This document shows, in pieces, positions 1-7,652 of a stretch of DNA of 12,246 bases. The stretch lies in contig CATOLC010000017.1 of assembly GCA_951800855.1 (NCBI GenBank), positions 1 to 12,246 of the forward strand. The letters are read 5' to 3'. The notes under the pieces are model-generated. The model was not told the DNA's origin, ran no database searches, and saw nothing but the letters and a program-made list of their open reading frames with translations. The position numbers and the translations under genes were made by a program. This DNA is from an uncultured Ruminococcus sp. GTDB taxonomy: Bacteria > Bacillota > Clostridia > Oscillospirales > Acutalibacteraceae. Position 1 is the first letter of the stretch, and each line of letters begins with the position of its first letter.

Positions 1-247
1 GCACATAGCAGTAAACCTTCTGAACGCCACTTTTTTCAGTTATAGCGGTACCAATAATATCTAACCGCTTGGGAATACTCCCGAAGAACACCCAAAACCC
101 GCAACTGAATACAATCAAAAATAGAGCTATAAGAATTCCAATAAGGCTTGGATTCACTATTTTTATATATTCGTGCAGTTGCTCTGGGGAAGAAATTCTT
201 TCAAGGGAACTTTTTCTGAATATACTTTCTTTATTTGTCTGTTCCAA
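1..247 (-). CDS. NHLM/NHLP-type export system membrane-fusion protein (HlyD family), N-terminal part only
   Basis: Reading leftwards from a TTG at 247-245, the frame stays open for 82 codons and runs off the window. The start is supported by a GAAAGGA ribosome binding site about 8 nt upstream. The product begins with a short cytoplasmic segment containing FRKSSLERISSPEQLHEYIK (residues 10-29). One hydrophobic segment follows (about 34-57, PSLIGILIALFLIVFSCG onwards), then FFGSIPKRLDIIGTAI. From memory, an FRK..LERLSSPEQL motif followed by one membrane span and a G.I segment is the signature N-terminus of the HlyD-like subunit of NHLM/NHLP bacteriocin-type ABC exporters. Such proteins bridge an inner-membrane ABC transporter to the outside. 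The gene starts 45 nt after the stop of the 1251-residue protein, with no terminator between, so the two are probably co-transcribed. The periplasm-like/extracytoplasmic part and the partner ABC transporter, if any, lie outside the window. Family call fairly sure; substrate unknown. Confidence 0.8.
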   Translation of the reverse strand, partial: MEQTNKESIFRKSSLERISSPEQLHEYIKIVNPSLIGILIALFLIVFSCGFWVFFGSIPKRLDIIGTAITEKSGVQKVYCYV

Positions 248-292
248 GTGTATCAATCCTTTCAATGAGAGATTAAAATCAAAACTTCCTAT

Positions 293-3200
293 TTATATTT
301 TGATTGAAGATTCACTATAAGGAGTATCGGTCGAAGAACCATCGGAGTGGTTTTCAGATTCAGTGGTAGAAACAAAAATGTCATTACTAGAGCCCTCACT
401 CGAAACTGAAATATCAGAATCTTCATTTTCATCCATTTTTTTTACAAAAGTCTCAAATTTTTTTACCAGATCTAGAAGACCATTTTTCTGCTGGTATAAA
501 CGTGCACCTTTCTTCAATTGTCCGATACTCTGTCTCAAATTCTTGAAGGTAGTTTCTGAGCTCTTACAAAATTCAGACCATGCCGAATGTAGGTTTCCTT
601 TTTCAATGTAAATCAGTTTATTAAGATCATTCAGCAGTATACAGATACTGTTATATATTTCTTGGCTTTTACTTCTCCGATTCCAGGTTTTATTGTTTTC
701 TGTCAGGTGTTTGTTGATGGAGTCTGCCACTTTCTGAAGCTCCTCATAAGCCCCCTGCAACATGTTCTTATTCTGCCTAAAATTTTTAGAAAGGAAACCG
801 AATTGATTCCCAGCACGTTCGATCACCGTATCCAGATCGTCAGGTATATTGCTGTAAGAATCATCAACCGCATCTTGGTCTGAGCTAGGCAAATATTGTT
901 CTTCGATTTCAGTGCCAGACATATAATCATTTATGATTATTACAACAGCCGAAAAACGAGTTGCTAGCTCACCAAGCTCCGTTTTCAGTGGGCCAAGAGA
1001 CGTGGTATTTGCCAAATTTTTTATCTGTTCCGTCAATTTACCGATATTCTTGCTAGTATTCTTGTAATATGAAGACCATGTTTTCTTTTCGATTTTGCTT
1101 TTTTTGCATAATCTTTTGCTACTATCAGATAAAGTACAGATCAGTGCATATATAGCTTCACTATTACTGCGCAATCTGAGTTTTGCTCTTTTCAAATTGA
1201 GTAGCTTATTTATAGGCTCTCTGACACTATCCAGATTCTCACAGGCAGACTTCAGAGCCCCTTGCAAATCATCCTTTGAGACATTGATACTCTTAATGAT
1301 ATTAGTCGCATTTTCAATTGAACTCCTAGCCGAATTTATGAGGTCCTGGCGAACATTTCCCTGCTGGCCACTTGTCTGTACATTTGGCTCAGAGTCAGAT
1401 GTATTATCATCATTGTCAGAGTCAGCTAAAGCAGCCTCGATAGCTTCACTACCGACAAAATGTATATTTTCTGGAGAAGTTGTTGAATTTGGCTCAGAGT
1501 CAGATGTATTATCATCATTGTCAGAGTCAGATACAGCAGACTCGATAGCTTCATCACCGACAAAATGTATATTTTCTGGAGGAGTTGTTGAATTTGGCTC
1601 AGAGTCAGATGTCGTATCATTAAATTTATTGTTTATTATTCCTAAAAGTGCAGATAAAGATTTACAAAAATCCTCAAGCGAGTCTCGCGAAGCGTTAAGA
1701 GTCGAACCGTCTTGCAAGTTTTGGATGTAAGACTGTAAGCTTTTAAGATTTGTCGTTAATTTTGTATATTTTTGGTTCCACGATTTCAAGTTTGCATTTT
1801 TCGTATTTTCCAATTTATGCATTAGCTTATATAATTCTTTGAGATTTTTCAGTATTTTTTCCTCTGGAGTCGATTTTTTCAAAAATCCGGTTTTTTGTGC
1901 CGGATTTCTTTTCTCTATGTTATGAATTGTTGTTTCCAAAAGCTCTGAAACATGTGACAAGCAAATTTGCCAACTTGTAATAAAAGAGTCAAAGGAGGCA
2001 CCCGACAAGCTGGTTGTGAATCCCGACAGCTTACTCATAGCATCCTGTGGGACAATTGTTTCAAGTGATGTATTATTTGAGTCCGTGTTAGGTACGTTTT
2101 CAGATTTATTAGATGAATTTGAGGAGTTAGCTTTAGGGGGATTAGAATTTTTCTGCGGCGTATTACTATTATTATTTGTATTTTCAGAATTTTGAGAGTT
2201 ATTTTCATTTTGAGCGGGTGAAGAACCATCATGAAATTTAGATAACGCCTCGTAAAGACTCCCTAAATGACCCGATAGATCATGCAGGTTTTTGTTAATT
2301 GGTTCTTTGGAAAATCTTGCAGTACTTTGCAATTTTTTAATGGTATCTGATAATTTATTATTTTCACTTTTATAACTCTCAAGAAAGCTGGTCCACCTTT
2401 TAGGTCCACGCTTATTAGCTTGATAGATTTTTAGGGTCGCATTACGGCCATCATCTACAATTTTGGCCAAACGTGCTAAATAGGCTGTAATCGCAACGCT
2501 ATCAGATTTTTTAATTATAAATAAATGCCTTTTTCCCTCTGCAAGAATAGAATCCAGAGTTTTGTATGTCTTGTTAAGACTGTTTGATATTAACTGCAAT
2601 GGTTTTTCCAACGCTTGAAAATTATTAGATTCCATGTCATTTATTGTGTTAAGATAATTTTTTATATCGCCGACACAGGTACTTAAATCGTTATAAGAGC
2701 TATTGCGAGGTTCATCGGGTGATTGCCCCTGATTATTCTTTTTGTTTTGACCTTTCGGAACACTTGTGCTTTGTGATGAATCAGTAGCTTGTGTTGAAAC
2801 GTCAGAGGTTTCGGGTTTCGGGTTTTGGTTGTTATTATTAGTCGGTAGAGTGCTATTATTAGCATTTTCTTTTGGGTCAGCGTCATTTTGCTCTTCGACA
2901 TTATCAGAATTTTCAGCTCTAGATAAAGATTTCTGTGTCGATTCATTAAGCGGAAAGAAAGATTCCCCGACAAACTTAAGAAGACTCTTTTTTAACGGGA
3001 AAAGTTCCGCTTTTGTCGGTAACTTTTCGATAGCATCATATAATTTTTTATGAAGACTTTTGTATTTTCCAAAATTTTCCGGTGTAAGGCTAGTGGAGAG
3101 CTTTTTTAATAATTTTTCAAGTTCAATCAAAAGCAAGGCGACATCAGTACTTTTTGAAAACCCCATTTTAAGAGGCCCCTTCTTTTTATTTGAACTAATC

Positions 3201-4048
3201 TCAATAACCTTGGTGGTTATCTTGTGTAGCTCCCCGGCAGAATTTTTCAGTATCGAAGCCAAATTTTCCTTTGAGGGTTCCGCATTTTCCAGTTTTTTAG
3301 CGAGCGTATTGTGAACACTAGTGATTTCCTTTTTAACTGAATCAATTGCTTTTTCTTTGCTATCATCAGAAGGTGACACAGAGTTTATATTCAACTGTGA
3401 AAACTTTTTAGCTGTATTTAAAAGTGTTTCATTTAGAGTTTCGTATTTTGTTTTTAGACCAGCTGACATTTCAGCCAATATTTTTTTATTTTCACCTCCG
3501 GCTGTATCATTTTCTCTGATAGTAAGCATAGCGGGCTTTAAGAAAAAGAAGGCAGAAACGATTTTTTTATCAGTTTTTTTGAGAATAGTATAAAAATTTT
3601 TTCCCTCAGACCAGTCCATAGAATTCAATAAGGACAAATCGCTCTGAATTGCTTCTAAAATATTATTAAATTTTACTAGGGCTGTCCGCGAACGGCTATG
3701 TTTTTTATCTTTTAAGGACGCAATTCCTGATTCTATATCCTTAATTGCTTCATCCATTGAAGTGATTCCGTTTTCCAAATTCGTCTTAATAGATGTCACT
3801 AACTGATAGGACTTTTCGGATTTTTCCTGTACGGAGTCCAATTGTTCGTTTTTTTCTTTATCAGATTCAGAACCATTTTGTGTTAAACTATTAAGGTATT
3901 CCAAAGCGGCGATTAGCGCATTGTGGTTAAGTTTAAACATATTGTTGTAATTCTCTGTTAACTCTTTGAAGTTGATTTTATCAAGTGAATTTTGTGCATT
4001 TTTAAGATTATTTTTTAAACTGCTTTTATTGAGATCTTTATTTGCCAT
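293..4048 (-). CDS. 1251-residue multi-repeat helical protein, function unknown
   Basis: I do not recognise this protein. The ATG at 4048 has a GAAGGGTGG ribosome binding site about 9 nt upstream and a good promoter further up. No signal peptide, membrane segment or double-glycine leader is visible. By eye there are six divergent copies of one helical domain, at about residues 90-215, 255-362, 472-606, 685-812, 925-1045 and 1095-1206. Each has a long amphipathic helix, a Lys/Arg-rich turn ending near K/R-x-S (KKS, SKS, RSNS), a second helix of the type A..LI..L..L.KL, a Trp (Phe in copy 2) opening a third helix, and a last helix with I..L..L..L. Linkers are low-complexity: Asn/Gln/Ser/Pro-rich at 363-455 and 607-660, acidic with a 35-residue tandem repeat at 813-889, and a Ser/Asp/Glu-rich tail at 1205-1251. 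The neighbouring export-type gene suggests surface or secreted action, which is inference. A cytoplasmic scaffold is the alternative. Confidence 0.85.
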   Translation of the reverse strand: MANKDLNKSSLKNNLKNAQNSLDKINFKELTENYNNMFKLNHNALIAALEYLNSLTQNGSESDKEKNEQLDSVQEKSEKSYQLVTSIKTNLENGITSMDEAIKDIESGIASLKDKKHSRSRTALVKFNNILEAIQSDLSLLNSMDWSEGKNFYTILKKTDKKIVSAFFFLKPAMLTIRENDTAGGENKKILAEMSAGLKTKYETLNETLLNTAKKFSQLNINSVSPSDDSKEKAIDSVKKEITSVHNTLAKKLENAEPSKENLASILKNSAGELHKITTKVIEISSNKKKGPLKMGFSKSTDVALLLIELEKLLKKLSTSLTPENFGKYKSLHKKLYDAIEKLPTKAELFPLKKSLLKFVGESFFPLNESTQKSLSRAENSDNVEEQNDADPKENANNSTLPTNNNNQNPKPETSDVSTQATDSSQSTSVPKGQNKKNNQGQSPDEPRNSSYNDLSTCVGDIKNYLNTINDMESNNFQALEKPLQLISNSLNKTYKTLDSILAEGKRHLFIIKKSDSVAITAYLARLAKIVDDGRNATLKIYQANKRGPKRWTSFLESYKSENNKLSDTIKKLQSTARFSKEPINKNLHDLSGHLGSLYEALSKFHDGSSPAQNENNSQNSENTNNNSNTPQKNSNPPKANSSNSSNKSENVPNTDSNNTSLETIVPQDAMSKLSGFTTSLSGASFDSFITSWQICLSHVSELLETTIHNIEKRNPAQKTGFLKKSTPEEKILKNLKELYKLMHKLENTKNANLKSWNQKYTKLTTNLKSLQSYIQNLQDGSTLNASRDSLEDFCKSLSALLGIINNKFNDTTSDSEPNSTTPPENIHFVGDEAIESAVSDSDNDDNTSDSEPNSTTSPENIHFVGSEAIEAALADSDNDDNTSDSEPNVQTSGQQGNVRQDLINSARSSIENATNIIKSINVSKDDLQGALKSACENLDSVREPINKLLNLKRAKLRLRSNSEAIYALICTLSDSSKRLCKKSKIEKKTWSSYYKNTSKNIGKLTEQIKNLANTTSLGPLKTELGELATRFSAVVIIINDYMSGTEIEEQYLPSSDQDAVDDSYSNIPDDLDTVIERAGNQFGFLSKNFRQNKNMLQGAYEELQKVADSINKHLTENNKTWNRRSKSQEIYNSICILLNDLNKLIYIEKGNLHSAWSEFCKSSETTFKNLRQSIGQLKKGARLYQQKNGLLDLVKKFETFVKKMDENEDSDISVSSEGSSNDIFVSTTESENHSDGSSTDTPYSESSIKI
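1386..1613 (-). repeat. 105-bp tandem repeat, two full copies plus a partial one, inside the 1251-residue gene
   Basis: Copies run 1386-1490 and 1491-1595, and a third begins at 1596 and loses identity after about 18 bases. By direct comparison the two full copies differ at 6 of 105 positions. The length is a multiple of three, so the frame is kept. Each copy encodes 35 residues: an acidic stretch (TSDSEPNSTT), a more ordered core (PENIHFVGDEAIE) and a second acidic stretch (DSDNDDN). The TSDSEPN heptad therefore occurs three times (residues 813, 848, 883). High identity points to a recent duplication. Confidence 0.95.
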
Positions 4049-4121
4049 TTTAATATTCCACCCTTCTTTTTTTAAATTGCGAGTACCATATTTACATAGT
4101 TTGGAGCATAATTATTGAGTT

Positions 4122-4150
4122 ATTATATACCATATACATATAATAGTCAA
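4122..4150 (-). promoter_or_regulatory. Sigma-A-type promoter of the 1251-residue gene
   Basis: Read on the minus strand, TTGACT (4150-4145) and a perfect TATAAT (4127-4122) are separated by exactly 17 nt. Transcription would start near 4115, giving a leader of roughly 65 nt before the ATG at 4048. This is the best-matching housekeeping promoter in the window. No clear operator overlaps it. Confidence 0.8.
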
Positions 4151-4541
4151 TAATTTATATAGAATTTTAATAAATATACTCATTTTATTAACCATATTAT
4201 TTGCAAAATGTGTAGTAAATTTAAGTAAGATTAAAAATGTAATATTAGGTTTTTAGTTTAGAGTTCTCACTGAAATATAGAAGAAATAAAAACTATAAAA
4301 ATATTCACTCAAAATTTATTGGTAAAAATGCATAAAAAACTAATTTTTCGAATTTGTTGGTATAAATATAAATAAGTTAATGTGAAATTTATCTTTATCA
4401 ATCTATAGGTTTTAGTTAAAGTGCTCAAGGGGTCCAAGCCCTAAGGTTTGACCAGGATGTTTAGTAAAAAAGAATATAGGAAGTTACTTTTAAAAATTTA
4501 TTTATCATGCAGAAACTCTTTTTTATTTATTAAAACAGTAG
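4151..4541. other. AT-rich intergenic region between divergent operons, no gene seen
   Basis: This is most of the 525-bp gap between the divergent 1251-residue gene and polA. It is very AT-rich and I see no convincing coding frame. The one GC-richer spot is an imperfect hairpin at 4431-4453: GGTCCAA and TTTGACC flank a 9-nt loop, with one mismatch in seven pairs. No T-run follows it on the plus strand, so it is not a convincing terminator, and I recognise no riboswitch or RNA family. Confidence 0.5.
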
Positions 4542-4547
4542 TATAAT
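4542..4547 (+). promoter_or_regulatory. Likely -10 element of the polA operon
   Basis: A perfect TATAAT sits 27 nt ahead of the polA TTG start. The expected -35 place (about 4519-4524) is only a T-run, so the promoter would be weak at -35 or use another contact. The leader would be about 20 nt and would include the AGAGGA ribosome binding site. Confidence 0.5.
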
Positions 4548-4573
4548 AGTATGGATGAAAGAGGACTGATATC

Positions 4574-7189
4574 TTGAAAGTTTTGATTGTAGATGGAAAT
4601 AGCATACTTAACCGGTCATTTTATGGAATAAAGCTGCTTTCTACTAAAAAAGGGCAATATACAAATGCTGTATATGGATTTCTTACATCATTTCAAAAGG
4701 TCAATGAAGAGTATAAGCCTGATGCGGTGGCCATTGCATTTGATGTGAGAGAACCGACCTTTAGGAAACAAATTTTTGAATTATATAAGGCAAATAGAAA
4801 AGGAATGCCTGATGAATTAGCTTCTCAGCTTCCGATTTTAAAGGAAATTTTAGTTTCTTTAGGATATAGGATTATTGAGTGCCCAGGATATGAAGCAGAT
4901 GATATATTAGGGACTCTGTCGCATAGTTTTGAAAAACAGGGGCATGAATCTTTGATTTATACAGGAGATAGGGACAGCTTACAGCTTGTCTCGGATTCTG
5001 TTTGTATAAGGTTAGCGGGAGCTGGCAATAAAGCAGGAGCCAATTGTGAGTTTTATGATGTTTTAAAAATAAAGGAGAATTACGGAGTTTCTCCTTGTGA
5101 AATGATAGAAATTAAGGCTCTTCAGGGAGATGCATCTGATAATATCCCCGGAGTTAAGGGAATAGGCCGTAAAACTGCTGAGTCTTTAATACAAAAATTT
5201 AAAAATTTAGACAATATATATAATAATATTGAGACTATCGATATCAAGGAAAGCCTTAAAAGGAAGTTATTGGAGGGAAAAGAGTCTGCGTACATGAGCC
5301 GAAAGCTCGGTACTATAAATTTAGATATACCAATAGAAACAGATGTTAATTTCTATATTCCTAAAGAAAAAAATATAAAAAAATTAAGACAAATAATGAT
5401 AGATTTGGAATTTTTTTCGCTTATGGAGAAGTTTATTGACACTAATTCAGAGGATTTTAAAAAAGAAACCGAACCGCAAGAGAAAAAACAGTTATATGTG
5501 GAAGAAGTTTTGGATGTTTCAACTCTAAAAGACATTTTGGAAGATAACCAAAAGCTAGTATTTTATATGGATTTTGAAGAAAATAACACAGTATCGGTTT
5601 TTATATTGAGGGAGGAAAGAGTTTATTATCTGAAATCTTTGAATAGAGACTCTATATTGACCCTTGAAAATATATTAAAAGATAAAAATATTTCTAAAAT
5701 AGTTTACGATTCCAAACAAATATTTTCTAATTTTAATAAAATCGATGTAAATATAAGAGGTATATCATTTGATATTATTTTGGCAGCTTATATATTGAAC
5801 CCTTCATCGCCGGACTATAGTCTTAGACGGCTTTGTGAGGAATACAATATTAAATTTAACAAAATTGAAGTTAAAGAGAAATATGAAGATAAAATTAATA
5901 TATTTAATGATATTATAATTATTGAAAGTTTAGAAAAAGTTCTTTTTAAATCAATGGAGGAAAATGGGCAGTTAAATTTATTTTTAGAGGTAGAATTGCC
6001 ACTTGCGAAAATCTTATCCAGGATGGAATCCATAGGATTTAAAGTGGACAAAGAAGGACTTTTGGAGTATTCTAAAATTTTGTCCCGAGAAATTGAGGAA
6101 ATTCAAAGGAAAATATATGAGTGTTTAGGGTTTGAATTTAATATAAATTCCCCTAAACAATTGGGGATTGCGCTTTTTGAAGATTTAGGACTTCCAAAGG
6201 GTAAAAAAGGAAAAACAGGCTATTCAACTAGTGCAAAAGTACTGGAAAGTTTGAGGAATTATCATCCGGCAATAGATATGATTTTAAAATTTAGGGCACT
6301 TTCTAAGTTGAAATCTACCTTTTGTGATGGAATGCTAAAATTAGTGGGGGATGACGGAAGAATCCATGCTTATTTTAATCAGACTGAGACAAGGACAGGC
6401 AGGATAAGCTGCACTGAACCGAATCTTCAGAATATTCCAGTGAGGACTGATACGGGAAAAGAGCTAAGGAAGTATTTTTGTGCAGCGAAGGACCATATTT
6501 TAGTTGATGCCGATTATTCTCAGATAGAGCTTAGGGTTTTAGCGCATATTTCAGGAGACGAAAATATGATAAATGCGTTTGTAAGTGATGAAGACATTCA
6601 TACTTTAACGGCATCTAGAATTTTTAATTTGCCACCGGACATGATAGGTCCTGAGGCAAGAATCAGAGCTAAAGCTGTGAATTTTGGAATAATATACGGG
6701 ATGGGTGCATTTTCTCTTTCTCAAGACCTGGGCATAAGCAGGGCAGAAGCGGACCGCTACATAAAGGCATATTTGTTCAGATACAGAGGAGTAGATGCCT
6801 ATATGAATAAAGCAATTGAAGAGGCGAGAGAAAGAGGGTATGCTGAGACTATTTTAAAGAGAAGACGGTACCTTCCGGAATTGTCTTCTTCAAATTTCAA
6901 TTTGAGGGCATTTGGCGAGAGAGTTGCCAGGAATATGCCAATACAAGGTTCGGCTGCCGATATAATAAAGCTTGCGATGATAAAGGTTGAAAAGAGACTA
7001 AACGAAGAGACCCTAAAGTCTAAATTGATTTTGCAGATTCATGATGAATTAATAGTGGAAGCACATGTCAGTGAAGAGGAAAAGGTTAAAATTATTTTAA
7101 AAGAGGAAATGGAGAATGCTATGAGATTATCTGCTCCTCTTAAGGTCAACCTTTCTTCGGGGGAATCATGGTATGATTCAAAAAACTGA
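4574..7189 (+). CDS. polA: DNA polymerase I
   Basis: Replication/repair polymerase that removes RNA primers and fills gaps. The TTG start (4574) is chosen for its AGAGGA site 8 nt upstream; an ATG at 4551 is out of frame and stops at once. At 871 residues it is full length. The 5'-nuclease domain (about 1-290) shows VDGNS (6-10), YEADD (106-110), TGDRDS (130-135) and GDASDNIPGVKGIG (185-198). The central 3'-5' exonuclease-like domain (about 310-465) keeps D-x-E at 333-335. The second and third exonuclease motifs are degraded (YDSKQI at 378-383; no YxxxD near 445-452), so proofreading is probably lost, as in several Gram-positive PolI enzymes. The polymerase domain has motif A DYSQIELR (Asp647), motif B K700-AVNFGIIYG with Phe704, and motif C HDE (823-825). 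It is the first gene of a polA-rimI-tsaD group. Confidence 0.98.
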   Translation: MKVLIVDGNSILNRSFYGIKLLSTKKGQYTNAVYGFLTSFQKVNEEYKPDAVAIAFDVREPTFRKQIFELYKANRKGMPDELASQLPILKEILVSLGYRIIECPGYEADDILGTLSHSFEKQGHESLIYTGDRDSLQLVSDSVCIRLAGAGNKAGANCEFYDVLKIKENYGVSPCEMIEIKALQGDASDNIPGVKGIGRKTAESLIQKFKNLDNIYNNIETIDIKESLKRKLLEGKESAYMSRKLGTINLDIPIETDVNFYIPKEKNIKKLRQIMIDLEFFSLMEKFIDTNSEDFKKETEPQEKKQLYVEEVLDVSTLKDILEDNQKLVFYMDFEENNTVSVFILREERVYYLKSLNRDSILTLENILKDKNISKIVYDSKQIFSNFNKIDVNIRGISFDIILAAYILNPSSPDYSLRRLCEEYNIKFNKIEVKEKYEDKINIFNDIIIIESLEKVLFKSMEENGQLNLFLEVELPLAKILSRMESIGFKVDKEGLLEYSKILSREIEEIQRKIYECLGFEFNINSPKQLGIALFEDLGLPKGKKGKTGYSTSAKVLESLRNYHPAIDMILKFRALSKLKSTFCDGMLKLVGDDGRIHAYFNQTETRTGRISCTEPNLQNIPVRTDTGKELRKYFCAAKDHILVDADYSQIELRVLAHISGDENMINAFVSDEDIHTLTASRIFNLPPDMIGPEARIRAKAVNFGIIYGMGAFSLSQDLGISRAEADRYIKAYLFRYRGVDAYMNKAIEEARERGYAETILKRRRYLPELSSSNFNLRAFGERVARNMPIQGSAADIIKLAMIKVEKRLNEETLKSKLILQIHDELIVEAHVSEEEKVKIILKEEMENAMRLSAPLKVNLSSGESWYDSKN

Positions 7190-7643
7190 GGATATTACTA
7201 TAAGAACACTGCAATTTTCGGATATTTCTGAAGTAGCCCAAATAGAAAAGGAGTGTTTTTCAAAGCCATGGTCGGAAAAAGCAATTTTAGGAAGCGTTTC
7301 GAGTGGTGACAGCTATTTTGTGGTTGCAGAAAAAAATCATAACAGTGAAAGAAAAATTGCAGGATACGCAGGTGTTTATATAGCCATTTCAGAGGCATAT
7401 ATATATAACATAGCTGTAAGACGTGAATGTCGGGGGAAAGGGATAGGGGAGAATCTTGCTAAAGAATTAATAGAATACTGTGCAAAAAAATATCTTGAAT
7501 TTATATCCTTGGAAGTTAGAATTTCAAATAATGTAGCTATAAATTTATATAAGAAACTAGGGTTTGAAATTTTAGGGGAAAGAAAAGATTTCTATAAAAA
7601 TCCGACTGAAAATGCATTGATTATGACAAAATATTTTAAATAG
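7173..7643 (+). CDS. rimI: Ribosomal protein S18 alanine N-acetyltransferase (GNAT family)
   Basis: 156-residue GNAT acyltransferase expected to transfer acetyl from acetyl-CoA to the N-terminal alanine of ribosomal protein S18. The acetyl-CoA loop RECRGKGIG (84-92) follows the strand IYNIAVR. LEVRISN (113-119) carries Glu114, and NLYKKLGF (124-131) carries Tyr126. Their 12-residue spacing matches the catalytic Glu/Tyr pair known from RimI. The N-terminal IEKECFSKPW segment is also typical. The ATG lies inside the end of polA (17-nt overlap), with GGGGGA 8 nt upstream, so translation is probably coupled. tsaD follows after 9 nt; rimI next to t6A genes is a common bacterial arrangement. Assignment to RimI rather than another GNAT rests on motifs plus this context. 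Confidence 0.92.
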   Translation: MIQKTEDITIRTLQFSDISEVAQIEKECFSKPWSEKAILGSVSSGDSYFVVAEKNHNSERKIAGYAGVYIAISEAYIYNIAVRRECRGKGIGENLAKELIEYCAKKYLEFISLEVRISNNVAINLYKKLGFEILGERKDFYKNPTENALIMTKYFK

Positions 7644-7652
7644 GAGGTAAAA

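Noticed and set aside
69..320. 83-codon plus-strand open frame at the left edge
   Set aside because: The opposite strand encodes a clear HlyD-type N-terminus with a membrane span and a ribosome binding site over the same DNA.
1386..1613. Possible CRISPR-like repeats
   Set aside because: The copies are directly adjacent, 105 bp long, with no spacers, and keep the reading frame of the giant gene.
1095..1730. 211-codon plus-strand open frame opposite the giant gene
   Set aside because: It mirrors the low-complexity, repeat-bearing part of the minus-strand gene, has no good ribosome binding site and no recognisable protein features. Other plus-strand frames across 363-3593 are rejected for the same reason.
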